Shown here: positions 15,988 to 24,397 of the stretch, piece by piece
How positions within the stretch are numbered: the first letter of the stretch is position 1
Layout of the letters: every line of letters begins with the position of its first letter
Assembly (NCBI GenBank): GCA_029203105.1
Contig: CP119318.1
Coordinates: forward strand, 3,238,501 to 3,302,500
Direction of reading: 5' to 3'
DNA length: 64,000 nucleotides
Origin: Candidatus Kaistia colombiensis
GTDB taxonomy: Bacteria; Pseudomonadota; Alphaproteobacteria; Rhizobiales; Kaistiaceae
Program-made: the position numbers and the translations under genes
The notes under the pieces: generated by a model
Databases searched by the model: none
Told to the model about the DNA's origin: nothing
What the model saw: the letters and a program-made list of their open reading frames with translations, nothing else

Positions 15988-18711
15988 ATGGATGAATGGA
16001 TCGCCCTCGGAATCATCGCCCTGATCGCCTTGCCGGTCATGGCCATTTCAGCGTTTGTGATGTCGCTCGGCGCACGCCGGCGCATTCGCGCGCTCGAATC
16101 GCGCCTGAGCCTGCTGGAGCAGCGGCCGCCGGCGGCGATCGGCGCCGTCGCCTTCCCGAGCCCGCCATCCCTAACCGCCGACACCGCGCCGCAAGCAGTG
16201 GAACCCGAGATCCGCCTCGCCCCGCCCGAGGCCGAAGAGCCGCCGCTGCCTGAACCGATCGCGGCGGCCGAGATCGCCGCCCCCAAGGCGCCGCAGCGGC
16301 CGAAGGAGAGCTTCGAGCAGAAGCTCGGCGCGCGCTGGGCCGTCTGGGTCGGCGGCCTGGCCCTGGCGCTCGGCGCCATCTTCCTCGTCCGCTTCTCGAT
16401 CGAGGCCGGCCTGCTCGGCCCCGGCGTCCGCATCGCCTTCGGCGCCCTCTTCTCGATCGTCCTGCTCGGTCTGGGCGAATGGCTGCGCCGCTCGGACCGA
16501 ATCACCGCGATTTCGCGCATTCCGGCCGCGAATGTGCCCGGCATCCTCACCGCGGCCGGCACCGTCGGCCTGTTCGCCACGGTCTATGCCGCCTATTCGC
16601 TTTATGGCCTGATCGGGCCTATGGCGGCCTTCATCCTGCTGGCACTGATCGGCATGGCCACCATGGCCGGCGCCGGTCTGCACGGGGTCTGGCTTGCTGG
16701 TCTCGGCCTGGTCGGCTCCTATGTCACGCCGCTGCTGATTTCCTCCGACAAGCCCAACATCCTGGCGTTGATGATCTACCTGATCGTCGTCACCGCCTTT
16801 GCGCTTGCCCTGGCGCGACTGTGCCTGTGGCGCTGGCTGGCGGTCGCCGCCAGCGTTGCGGCGATCCTCTGGGGTGTCGCCATGTTCGGCGCCGGCGCCG
16901 GCGCGATCGAGAGCGGCATCTACGCGATCGTCCTGCTCGCCCTCTCGTCGATCTTCCTCGTCGTCGACGTCCAGCGCGATACAACCACCGACCGGCCGGA
17001 CTGGCTCGCCGTGGGCGTGCTGGCCGGCTTGGCGGCGCTCCTCGTATCGGGCGCGATTGCGCGCGACTATGCCTCGGCGAGCATTGCCGCGAGCCTGATC
17101 GGCGGCGCCATGCTGCTCCTGCTGGCACGCCGCTACGACGCGGTCGCTTTCGTCGCGCCGGTTGCCGCGATCGAACTCATCGCGCTGCTGTTCTTCTGGC
17201 CGGCCGCCGCGCAGGCGGCGCATGAGCCGCTCACGTATATCGTCGATGCGCTTTCGACCTATTTCCCCCTGCCCGACGCTGTCCGCATGTTCGGCATCGT
17301 CGGGTTGCTCGGCGCGGCCGCGCTGATCGCGACCGCGTTGACCCGACTGCAGGCAAGGCCCGGAGCCGGCCCCTTCGCGACCTCGGCGCACGCCGCCGCG
17401 GCAAGCGCCGGCCCCGTCGTTGCGGCCATCGTCGCCTATCTCAGGATCACCGGTTTCGTCTCCAGCATCGCCTTCGCCGCGATCGCCCTGGCGCTGGCCG
17501 CGCTCTATGCGGTGCTGACGGAGCGTTTCGCCCGCCGCGAACGGCCCGGAACGGCGCTTGACCAGGTTCCGACCGGCCTGTTCGCCGCCGGCGCCGTCGC
17601 CGCCATCGCCTCGGCGCTGACCATGGCCCTCGAAGGCGGCATGCTGACGACGGCCCTGGCACTCGCGGCGCTCGGCGCCGCCTGGGTGCAATTGCGCCGT
17701 CCGATCGGCGTGTTGCGCTATGCGGTGGCCGTGCTGGCCCTGTTGGTGCTCGCCCGCGTCGCCTGGGATCCGTACATCTTCGGCGTCCGTTCCGGCAGCG
17801 GCGTCTATCTCTCCATCCTTGTTGGCTACGGCATTCCGGCGGCCGCCTTCGCCATAGCCTCCGTGCTGCTGCGGCGGGTCCGCGTCGACCGGGCCGTCTT
17901 CGCGGCGGAAGCGCTGGCGGTCATCATGACCGCGCTTCTGGTCGTGTTCGAAATCCGGGCCATCGTGTTCGGCGGCGACCTGCTGTCGCCGAACACGGCG
18001 CTCAGCGAACAGGGGCTGACGACCGCCGCCGCCTTCGCCTTTGCCCTCGGCCTCTCGCGCCTTGCCCAGACGCGTCCGAGCCCGGTCTTCCGGCTGGGCG
18101 GCGTATTGGCCCGGATGCTCGGCCTGCTCAATGCGGTGATCGGCCTTGGCTTCGTCGCCAATCCGCTGTTCACCGGCGATCCGGTCGGCGGTGGCCCGGT
18201 CTTCAACGAGATCCTGCTCGCCTATGGCCTGCCGGCCGTTCTCGCCGGTCTCGTCGCGTTCCGCACGCCACCAGCCCGCTTGCGCTGGCTGCAGGCCGCG
18301 ACGGGCGTCGTCGCGCTGCTCCTCGCCTTCACCGCCGTGACGCTGGAAATCCGCTTCCTGTTCGTGACCTCTCCGGATCTCTCCGTGGATCCCGTCGGCT
18401 CGGCCGAATCCTATACCTATTCGGCGGCGTGGCTGGCGCTCGGCATCCTGCTGCTCGCCTTCGGCCTCGTCTTCCGCCAGCGGGCGGCCCGCCTTGCCTC
18501 GGCGCTGCTCATTGTGGTGACGGTGCTGAAGGTCTTCCTGATCGACATGTCGAACCTCGAAGGCGTCTGGCGGGCACTCTCGTTCATGGGCCTCGGCGCC
18601 GTGCTGATCGGCATCGGTCTGGTCTATCAGAGGCTGCTCTTCGGCAGTGCCAAGGCGGTCGGCGAGGCCGACGATCCGCCGTCCGAATCCGGCACGCCCG
18701 CCGGCGCCTAG
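15988..18711 (+). CDS. DUF2339 polytopic membrane protein
   Basis: 907 residues. An N-terminal span (2-25), a short coiled segment (SLGARRRIRALESRLSLLEQ region) and a Pro/Glu-rich cytosolic stretch (~50-105) precede the DUF2339 core beginning at SFEQKLGARWAVWVGGLALALG. The rest is more than 20 hydrophobic helices to ~890. Function of DUF2339 proteins is not established. It is divergent from the lipid-modification operon with 167 bp between, and has no obvious partner enzyme domain. Proteins of this size and architecture are frequent in rhizobial genomes. Confidence 0.88.
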   Translation: MDEWIALGIIALIALPVMAISAFVMSLGARRRIRALESRLSLLEQRPPAAIGAVAFPSPPSLTADTAPQAVEPEIRLAPPEAEEPPLPEPIAAAEIAAPKAPQRPKESFEQKLGARWAVWVGGLALALGAIFLVRFSIEAGLLGPGVRIAFGALFSIVLLGLGEWLRRSDRITAISRIPAANVPGILTAAGTVGLFATVYAAYSLYGLIGPMAAFILLALIGMATMAGAGLHGVWLAGLGLVGSYVTPLLISSDKPNILALMIYLIVVTAFALALARLCLWRWLAVAASVAAILWGVAMFGAGAGAIESGIYAIVLLALSSIFLVVDVQRDTTTDRPDWLAVGVLAGLAALLVSGAIARDYASASIAASLIGGAMLLLLARRYDAVAFVAPVAAIELIALLFFWPAAAQAAHEPLTYIVDALSTYFPLPDAVRMFGIVGLLGAAALIATALTRLQARPGAGPFATSAHAAAASAGPVVAAIVAYLRITGFVSSIAFAAIALALAALYAVLTERFARRERPGTALDQVPTGLFAAGAVAAIASALTMALEGGMLTTALALAALGAAWVQLRRPIGVLRYAVAVLALLVLARVAWDPYIFGVRSGSGVYLSILVGYGIPAAAFAIASVLLRRVRVDRAVFAAEALAVIMTALLVVFEIRAIVFGGDLLSPNTALSEQGLTTAAAFAFALGLSRLAQTRPSPVFRLGGVLARMLGLLNAVIGLGFVANPLFTGDPVGGGPVFNEILLAYGLPAVLAGLVAFRTPPARLRWLQAATGVVALLLAFTAVTLEIRFLFVTSPDLSVDPVGSAESYTYSAAWLALGILLLAFGLVFRQRAARLASALLIVVTVLKVFLIDMSNLEGVWRALSFMGLGAVLIGIGLVYQRLLFGSAKAVGEADDPPSESGTPAGA

Positions 18712-18728
18712 GCCATTTCACAGGAACT

Positions 18729-18762
18729 CCCTTCGCGCCTTCCCCGTTATCGGTGCGAAGGG
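18729..18762 (+). promoter_or_regulatory. Hairpin overlapping the ribosome site of the next gene
   Basis: CCCTTCGCGCC (18729-18739) pairs with GGTGCGAAGGG (18752-18762): eleven pairs, one of them G-U in RNA, with a 12-nt loop. The right arm contains AAGGG of the Shine-Dalgarno sequence AAGGGAGA, 6 bases before the ATG at 18771. The structure begins 18 bp after the DUF2339 stop. It could act as a terminator lacking a U-tract or as a translational lock. Confidence 0.45.
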
Positions 18763-18770
18763 AGAGCCCG

Positions 18771-19109
18771 ATGCCCGATCCGAACCGACCCGTCCGCACG
18801 ACGCCGGGCCCCGATGGGCCCGACCCCGGTCAACCGCCCAAGCCGGCGCCGCCGGTGCATGATCCTCCGTCGCCGCCCGACCCGCCGCTACGGCCGCCGG
18901 ATATACCGCCGATTCCGCCGCAGGAGCTGCCGGGCAACCCCGACGTGCCCGATCCCGGCCCACCGCAGCCAGCGCCGCCGATCCACGATCCACCGCCGTT
19001 GCCCGAGCCGCTGCCCAGTCCGCCGGATGTCCAGCCCGTACCGCAGGAACTGCCCGGCAATTCGCCGCAAGAGATACCGATCAACGAGCCGCCGGTTGAT
19101 CCGTCTTGA
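18771..19109 (+). CDS. Small proline-rich protein with internal duplication
   Basis: 112 residues, nearly half proline, no cysteine, no signal peptide and no hydrophobic span. A strong ribosome site (AAGGGAGA) precedes the ATG. Two related units, residues 24-56 and 66-97, share PAPP(V/I)HDPP, PPD(I/V) and PQELPGN. Preservation of the protein motif across synonymous and non-synonymous DNA change argues that the frame is translated. Such sequences adopt polyproline-II helices and often serve as spacers or SH3-like ligands; nothing more specific can be said. Antisense frames across it are glycine-rich shadows. Confidence 0.6.
   Translation: MPDPNRPVRTTPGPDGPDPGQPPKPAPPVHDPPSPPDPPLRPPDIPPIPPQELPGNPDVPDPGPPQPAPPIHDPPPLPEPLPSPPDVQPVPQELPGNSPQEIPINEPPVDPS
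18840..19061 (+). repeat. Imperfect tandem duplication inside the proline-rich gene
   Basis: Copy 1 is 18840-18938 and copy 2 is 18966-19061. They encode 33- and 32-residue units that both begin with PAPP-hydrophobic-HDPP and end with PQELPGN. The DNA has diverged more than the protein at third positions. Confidence 0.6.
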
Positions 19110-19149
19110 CGCCCGCGCGGGCCGGGGCCATGAAGTCCCCGAGCCACAC

Positions 19150-20208
19150 ATGCGCGCCACAGACACCACCTCCCCCATTCTTCTCGTCGGCCCCTCCTGG
19201 GTCGGCGACATGGTCATGGCCGCGAGCCTGGTCGCCGCCTTGCGCCAGCGCTTTCCCGATCGTCCGGTCGACGTCCTCGCGCCGCCCGCCGCGCTACCGA
19301 TCGCGACCTTGATCGAAGGCGTGCGCAACGCCATTCCGCTCGGCTTCGGCCACGGCCAGTTCGGGCTCGCCGGGCGCTGGAAGATCGGCCGGTCGCTGAA
19401 ATCGGCCGGACATGCCACCGCCATCGTGCTGCCACGCGCCTTCAAGGCGGCGATCCCGCCCTTCGCCGCCCGGATCCCGGAGCGGATCGGCTATGCCGCC
19501 GAGGGACGCAGCATCCTGCTGACCGATGCGCGCAGCGACGCCGATCGAAAGACGGCCCGCACCATCGATCGTTTCGTCGCGCTCGCCGGCCCCGCCGGCC
19601 AGCCGCCGGCCTCGCCGCGCCCGCTGCTGCAACAGCCGAAGATCGACCTGGCGGCCCTCGCCGCCCGTTTCGACCTCGACGACGAGCGCCCGGTGCTCGG
19701 TCTCTGCCCGGGCGCGGAATACGGCCCGGCCAAGCAGTGGCCGGCGGCGAAATTCGCAGCCCTCGCCCGTCTCGCCGACGAGGCCGGCTATCGCGTGCGG
19801 CTGTTCGGCGGGCCGAAAGACAAGGCGATCTCGGCCGAGATCGCCCGCCTGGCCGGCGTGCCGGTCGACGACCTGTCCGGCAAGACCTCGCTGATCGAGG
19901 CGGCGGCGCTGCTCGGCCGCTGCGATGCCGTGGTTTCGAACGATTCGGGTCTGATGCATGTCGCCGGCGCGCTCGACCGGCCGCTGGTCGTCGTCTACGG
20001 CTCAAGTTCGGAAAAGATGACGCCGCCGACCGCGCCGAATGCCGAGATTGTTTCAATCGAGCTTTCCTGCCGGCCCTGCTTCAAGCGTGAATGCCCGCTC
20101 GGCACGCTCGCCTGCCTCGAAGGCATTGACGCCCAGCGGGTCTTCGCCGCCGTCGAACGGGTGATTGCGGTGGCCCGGGCCGAAGCCGGTAGTTCCCTCC
20201 AACCCTGA
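19150..20208 (+). CDS. waaF: LPS heptosyltransferase II
   Basis: GT9-family enzyme adding the second L,D-heptose to the lipopolysaccharide inner core from ADP-heptose, on the cytosolic side. 352 residues. Features are ILLVGPSWVGDMVMA at the N terminus (ADP-heptose transferase signature), PGAEYGPAKQWP mid-protein, SNDSGLMHVAGAL and the Cys-containing CRPCFKRECPLG near the C terminus. The start at 19150 is the first ATG matching the family. It opens the heptose block waaF-hldD-gmhB-hldE, with waaC convergent further on. Confidence 0.92.
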   Translation: MRATDTTSPILLVGPSWVGDMVMAASLVAALRQRFPDRPVDVLAPPAALPIATLIEGVRNAIPLGFGHGQFGLAGRWKIGRSLKSAGHATAIVLPRAFKAAIPPFAARIPERIGYAAEGRSILLTDARSDADRKTARTIDRFVALAGPAGQPPASPRPLLQQPKIDLAALAARFDLDDERPVLGLCPGAEYGPAKQWPAAKFAALARLADEAGYRVRLFGGPKDKAISAEIARLAGVPVDDLSGKTSLIEAAALLGRCDAVVSNDSGLMHVAGALDRPLVVVYGSSSEKMTPPTAPNAEIVSIELSCRPCFKRECPLGTLACLEGIDAQRVFAAVERVIAVARAEAGSSLQP

Positions 20209-20265
20209 CTTGCGCTATCCAACCGGCCGCCGCGCCGATCCTGCGCGAGCTTGAGGACGATGCCG

Positions 20266-21276
20266 ATGAGCGTGAATTCGAGAGACGGGCGCGACACGAT
20301 CCTGGTGACCGGTGGCGCCGGCTTCATCGGCTCCAACATGGCGCGCGCACTGGCCGCCGATGGCTGGCGGATCGTCATCTCGGACTGGTTCGGCACCGGT
20401 CGCAAATGGCTGAACGTCGCCGACATTCTGCTCGATGACGTCATCGTTCCCGAGGCAACGCTCAGCTGGCTCGAACAGAATTACCGCCGCGTCGAGGCGA
20501 TTGTCCACATGGGGGCCATCTCGGCCACCACCGAGGCCAATGTCGACCTGATCGTCGAGCGCAACATTCGCGCGACGCTCGACCTCTGGGCGTTTTCGGC
20601 CGTCCACGACATCCGCCTGATCTATGCCTCCTCGGCCGCCACCTATGGCGACGGCAAGGACGGTTTCGTCGACCATGAAGATCCCGAGCATCTGGCGAAG
20701 CTGCGGCCGCTCAACGCCTACGGCTGGAGCAAGCTCGCCGTCGATCGCCGGATCATGGACGATGTCCGCGCCGGCCGCGCGACACCGCCACAATGGGCCG
20801 GCCTCAAGTTCTTCAACGTCTATGGGCCGTTCGAGGCGCACAAGGACGACATGCGCTCGGTGATCCACAAGATCTATCCGACCGCCGCCGCTGGCGAAGC
20901 CGTGACCCTGTTCCGCTCGCATGACGCGAACTATGTCGATGGCGGGCAATTGCGCGATTTTGTGCATGTCGCCGATTGCGTCGACGTCGCCCGCTGGCTG
21001 ATCGGTAGCCCCGGTGTCAGCGGCATCTTCAATGTCGGCACCGGCCAGGCGCGCAGCTTCGCCGATCTGGCGCGTGCCGTGTTCCACGCCTCCGGCCGCG
21101 AGCCGGTGATCGACTATGTCGACATGCCGGAGCGGATCCGCAACGCCTACCAGTACTTCACGCAAGCCGACATGACGAAGCTGCGCCGCGCCGGCTACAA
21201 TGCCGACTTCCGCTCGTTGGAAGATGGCATCCAGAGCTATGTCGGCGATTATCTCGCCAAGGGCATCGCCCTTTGA
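20266..21276 (+). CDS. hldD: ADP-L-glycero-D-manno-heptose 6-epimerase
   Basis: NADP-dependent extended SDR producing ADP-L,D-heptose, the waaF and waaC donor. 336 residues. The Rossmann glycine motif VTGGAGFIGSN is near the N terminus, followed by SDWFGTGRKW, the catalytic YGWSK and the family-specific FFNVYGPFEAHKDDMRSV. The ATG at 20266 has GAGG at a good spacing; TTG 20251 and ATG 20260 are possible but sit too close to or before it. The stop overlaps gmhB by 4 bp. Confidence 0.92.
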   Translation: MSVNSRDGRDTILVTGGAGFIGSNMARALAADGWRIVISDWFGTGRKWLNVADILLDDVIVPEATLSWLEQNYRRVEAIVHMGAISATTEANVDLIVERNIRATLDLWAFSAVHDIRLIYASSAATYGDGKDGFVDHEDPEHLAKLRPLNAYGWSKLAVDRRIMDDVRAGRATPPQWAGLKFFNVYGPFEAHKDDMRSVIHKIYPTAAAGEAVTLFRSHDANYVDGGQLRDFVHVADCVDVARWLIGSPGVSGIFNVGTGQARSFADLARAVFHASGREPVIDYVDMPERIRNAYQYFTQADMTKLRRAGYNADFRSLEDGIQSYVGDYLAKGIAL

Positions 21277-21809
21277 CCGGCGATCTCCGCCCGGCGGCGT
21301 TTCTCGACCGTGACGGCGTAATCAATGTCGACCACGGCTACACCTACAAGCCGGAGGACCTAGAGTTCATCGACGGAGCTCCGGCGGCCATCCGTCGCCT
21401 GAACGAGGCCGGCTACCAGGTCGTCGTCGTCACCAACCAGTCTGGCGTGGCGCGTGGCTACTACACCGAGGTGGACGTCGACCGGTTCCACGCCCATATG
21501 CAGGCCGAATTGGCCAAGGCGGGAGCCCGGATCGATGCGTTTTACTCGTGCCCCTATCATCCAGATGGCATCGTCGCGGCGTATCGGGTCGATCATCCCG
21601 ATCGCAAGCCGAAGCCGGGCATGATCCTGCGAGCTCTCGGCGATATGCCGATCGATGCACGCCGCTCCTTCCTGATCGGCGATTTACCGAGCGACATGAC
21701 GGCGGCGGCCGCCGCCAACATTTCGGGACATCGCTTTCCGGGCGGAGACCTTGACGATTTCGTTGCCGGGGTGCTCCTACAGACGGGCGCCGCCCTCGGG
21801 CCCAAATAG
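21273..21809 (+). CDS. gmhB: D-glycero-beta-D-manno-heptose-1,7-bisphosphate 7-phosphatase, variant zinc loop
   Basis: HAD-superfamily phosphatase of the ADP-heptose pathway. 178 residues with nucleophile and acid DRDGVIN (D12, D14), VTNQSGVARG and the RKPKPGM and GDLPSDM motifs. Translation begins at TTG overlapping the hldD stop (TTGA). In typical GmhB the zinc loop has C-x-H followed by C-D-C just before RKP. Here C93-P-Y-H96 is present, but the second pair is H108-P-D110, so zinc coordination would be Cys/His/His/Asp or be lost. Catalytic residues are intact. Confidence 0.88.
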   Translation: MTGDLRPAAFLDRDGVINVDHGYTYKPEDLEFIDGAPAAIRRLNEAGYQVVVVTNQSGVARGYYTEVDVDRFHAHMQAELAKAGARIDAFYSCPYHPDGIVAAYRVDHPDRKPKPGMILRALGDMPIDARRSFLIGDLPSDMTAAAAANISGHRFPGGDLDDFVAGVLLQTGAALGPK

Positions 21810-21818
21810 GATCTTTCG

Positions 21819-23258
21819 ATGCTGGACGAACTGCATTCCGGACGGGTCGCCGTGATCGGCGACGTCATGGTCGACCGCTACATCACCGGTTCCGTCAGCC
21901 GGATCTCGCCGGAAGCGCCGGTGCCGGTGCTGCTGCACGGCAATATCCGCATCGTCGCCGGCGGCGCTGCCAATGTCGCCGCCAACGCGGCCGGCCTCGG
22001 TGCCTCGGTGACGCTGGTCGGCTATGTCGGTGCCGACGCCGAAGCCGACGAATTGCGCACGGTGCTGCGCGACTATCCGGCCATTCATCTGAACCATCTC
22101 GTCGTCGACGGGACCCGTCCGACCGTGACCAAGACCCGGGTCATGAGCGGCCGCCAGCAGATCGTCCGCATCGATGCCGAGAGCCCTGGCGCGCCCGGCG
22201 CCGAGGCGGAGGCCGACCTGATCGCCGCCGGCAAGGCGGCCATCGCCGAGTCGGACGTCGTCGTCCTGTCGGACTATGCCAAGGGCGTGCTTTCCGACGC
22301 CGTGATCGTCGCTTTGATCGCCGAAGCCCGGACACTCAACGTTCCAGTGATCGTCGACCCGAAGCGTAAGACCTTCGATATTTATCGCGGCGCGACGCTA
22401 GTGACGCCGAACCGCAAGGAACTGTTCGAGGCAACCGGCCTCAACGATGACACCGACGAGGAAGCCGTGCGCGCCGCGGCGGCTGCCGGCCTTCAGTTCG
22501 ATGGCGACGTGCTGGTCACCCGCGCCGAAAAGGGCATGACGCTCTGGCGGCAGGATGGCGCGGTCACGCATGTGCCGACCGAGGCCCGCGAAGTGTTCGA
22601 TGTCTCGGGCGCCGGCGACACGGTCGTCGCGGCGCTTGCCGTTGCGCTTGCCTCCGGCCTGCCGCTAGAGACCAGCGTGGTCACCGCCAATGCGGCGGCG
22701 GCGATCGCCGTCAGCAAGCTCGGCACAGCAGTCGTGACACGCGCCGAGCTGACGGCGGCGCTCGACCGCACCAGCCATGCCGAGGACCATGCCGGCGCGC
22801 TCGTGTCGCGCGAGGATGCCGCCAAGATCGTCGCGCGCTGGCAGGCACGCGGATCGCGGGTCGTCTTCACCAATGGCTGCTTCGACCTGCTCCATCCCGG
22901 CCATATCGCGCTGATCGAGGCGGCGGCGAAGGAAGGCGACCGGCTGGTCGTCGCCCTCAACACCGATGCGTCGGTCAGGCGTTTGAAGGGGCCGTCGCGG
23001 CCGCTGCAGGACGAGCAGGCGCGCGCCCGCGTCATGGGGGCGTTGCGGGCCGTCGATCTCGTGGTGCTGTTTGACGAGGACACGCCGCTCGAAGCCATCC
23101 AGGCAGTCAAGCCGGACGTGCTGGTCAAGGGCGCGGACTACCAGGAGCATGAGGTGGTCGGCGCGGATTTCGTCAAGGCACGCGGCGGCCGCCTGGTGCT
23201 CGCCAATATCGTCCCGGGCCGCTCGACGAGCGCCCTCGTCGCCTCGGCCCGGTCGTGA
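21819..23258 (+). CDS. hldE: Bifunctional heptose 7-phosphate kinase / heptose 1-phosphate adenylyltransferase
   Basis: 479-residue fusion catalysing two steps of ADP-heptose synthesis. The N-terminal PfkB/ribokinase domain (1-~315) has the GGAANVAANAAGLG sugar-binding motif and the DVSGAGDTV anion hole with catalytic Asp. The C-terminal cytidylyltransferase-like domain (~340-479) has FTNGCFDLLHPGH (HxGH motif) and VLVKGADY. Full length compares with the 477-residue E. coli protein. It starts 9 bp after gmhB and overlaps the next gene by 4 bp. Confidence 0.94.
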   Translation: MLDELHSGRVAVIGDVMVDRYITGSVSRISPEAPVPVLLHGNIRIVAGGAANVAANAAGLGASVTLVGYVGADAEADELRTVLRDYPAIHLNHLVVDGTRPTVTKTRVMSGRQQIVRIDAESPGAPGAEAEADLIAAGKAAIAESDVVVLSDYAKGVLSDAVIVALIAEARTLNVPVIVDPKRKTFDIYRGATLVTPNRKELFEATGLNDDTDEEAVRAAAAAGLQFDGDVLVTRAEKGMTLWRQDGAVTHVPTEAREVFDVSGAGDTVVAALAVALASGLPLETSVVTANAAAAIAVSKLGTAVVTRAELTAALDRTSHAEDHAGALVSREDAAKIVARWQARGSRVVFTNGCFDLLHPGHIALIEAAAKEGDRLVVALNTDASVRRLKGPSRPLQDEQARARVMGALRAVDLVVLFDEDTPLEAIQAVKPDVLVKGADYQEHEVVGADFVKARGGRLVLANIVPGRSTSALVASARS

Positions 23259-24397
23259 AGAGCCTCGCTTACGCCAAGGCTTGGGCCATCGAGGCGGCGC
23301 TGCCGCTGTGGTCCGGCGCCGGCTTCGACAAGCAGCGCGGCCTGTTTCACGAGCGGCTGGATTTCGACCGCCGGCCAATCGCCCTGCCCGCGACCCGGCT
23401 GATGGTGCAGGCGCGCCAGATCGCGACCTTCTCGCGCGCCAGCCTCAAGGGTTGGCACAAGGGCGCGGACGAGGCAGTAATCACCTGCCTCGCCAATGTC
23501 GAGCGGCTCTATCACCGCGGCGACGGGCATCCCGGCTGGATCTTTTCCGTCGACCCGGACGGCAAGCCGGCGAGCCGGGTTCGTGACCTCTACGCCCATG
23601 CCTTCATCCTCTACGCCCTCGCCTGGAGCCATCGCCTCACCGGCGATCCGCATGCCATCCGGCTGGCGGATGAGACGCTCGCCGAGATCGACGTTGTGCT
23701 GGCCGCGCCGCATGGCGGATATCTCGACGCCGCGCCATCGACCGACCCGACTCGCCGCCAGAACCCGCACATGCACCTGCTGGAAGCCGTGCTGGCCCTC
23801 TATGAGGCGACGGGACGCGCGCGCGACTTCGCCCGTGCTGAAGCGCTCGTCACGCTCGCTCTGGAGCGCCTGATTGACCCGGAGAGCGGCGCTTTGCTCG
23901 AGGATTTCTCGCCCGACTGGAAGCCGCTGCTGCCGCGTGGCGAAAACCGCGTCGAGTCGGGCCACCAGTTCGAATGGTACTGGCTATTCGGCGAATATTG
24001 CCGTCTCGGCGGCTCCGTACCGGAAGCCGTGGCCGACGGCCTGCTGATGTTCGGGATCGACAACGGGCTCGACCAGGCAACGGGCCTGATCGTCGATGCC
24101 GTGACCGATAGCGGCAGCGTGATGATCCCGAACTTCCGCTCCTGGCCGCACGCCGAAGGCGTCAAGGCGTTCGTGACGGCCACCGGCGCGGGCCACCCCG
24201 GAGCGGCGGCGATGGCGGACCACCTGATGGCGAGCCTTCTGACCTTTGCGCCGGATTCGCTCGAAGGCGGCTGGATGGATCGGATCGATGTGGACGGCAC
24301 GCCGCTCGTCGATCACATGCCGGCTTCGACGCTCTACCACATGATGGGCGCGATCTTCGAAGCCGACCAGGCTTTCGGGTCAGACGCTGCCGAGTGA
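23255..24397 (+). CDS. AGE-family sugar epimerase/isomerase in the heptose operon
   Basis: 380 residues, an (alpha/alpha)6-barrel of the N-acylglucosamine 2-epimerase / YihS / mannose isomerase family. Conserved pieces: RDLYAHAFILYALAWSHRLTG, NPHMHLLEAVLALYEATG, ESGHQFEWYWLF, SWPHAEGVKAF and PASTLYHMMGAI, which contain the histidines used for proton transfer. The GTG start overlaps the hldE stop by 4 bp, so it belongs to the heptose operon. No gmhA is present in this cluster. Whether this enzyme interconverts mannose/fructose-type sugars or replaces the sedoheptulose-7-phosphate isomerase is open. Its 3' end overlaps waaC (convergent) by 18 bp. Confidence 0.85.
   Translation: MKSLAYAKAWAIEAALPLWSGAGFDKQRGLFHERLDFDRRPIALPATRLMVQARQIATFSRASLKGWHKGADEAVITCLANVERLYHRGDGHPGWIFSVDPDGKPASRVRDLYAHAFILYALAWSHRLTGDPHAIRLADETLAEIDVVLAAPHGGYLDAAPSTDPTRRQNPHMHLLEAVLALYEATGRARDFARAEALVTLALERLIDPESGALLEDFSPDWKPLLPRGENRVESGHQFEWYWLFGEYCRLGGSVPEAVADGLLMFGIDNGLDQATGLIVDAVTDSGSVMIPNFRSWPHAEGVKAFVTATGAGHPGAAAMADHLMASLLTFAPDSLEGGWMDRIDVDGTPLVDHMPASTLYHMMGAIFEADQAFGSDAAE

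Noticed and set aside
16171..17691. A 506-codon minus-strand open frame opposite the DUF2339 gene.
   Set aside because: Composition (Gly/Arg/Asp/Gln) is that of an antisense shadow in GC-rich DNA; no motif and no ribosome site. The plus strand encodes a coherent membrane protein.
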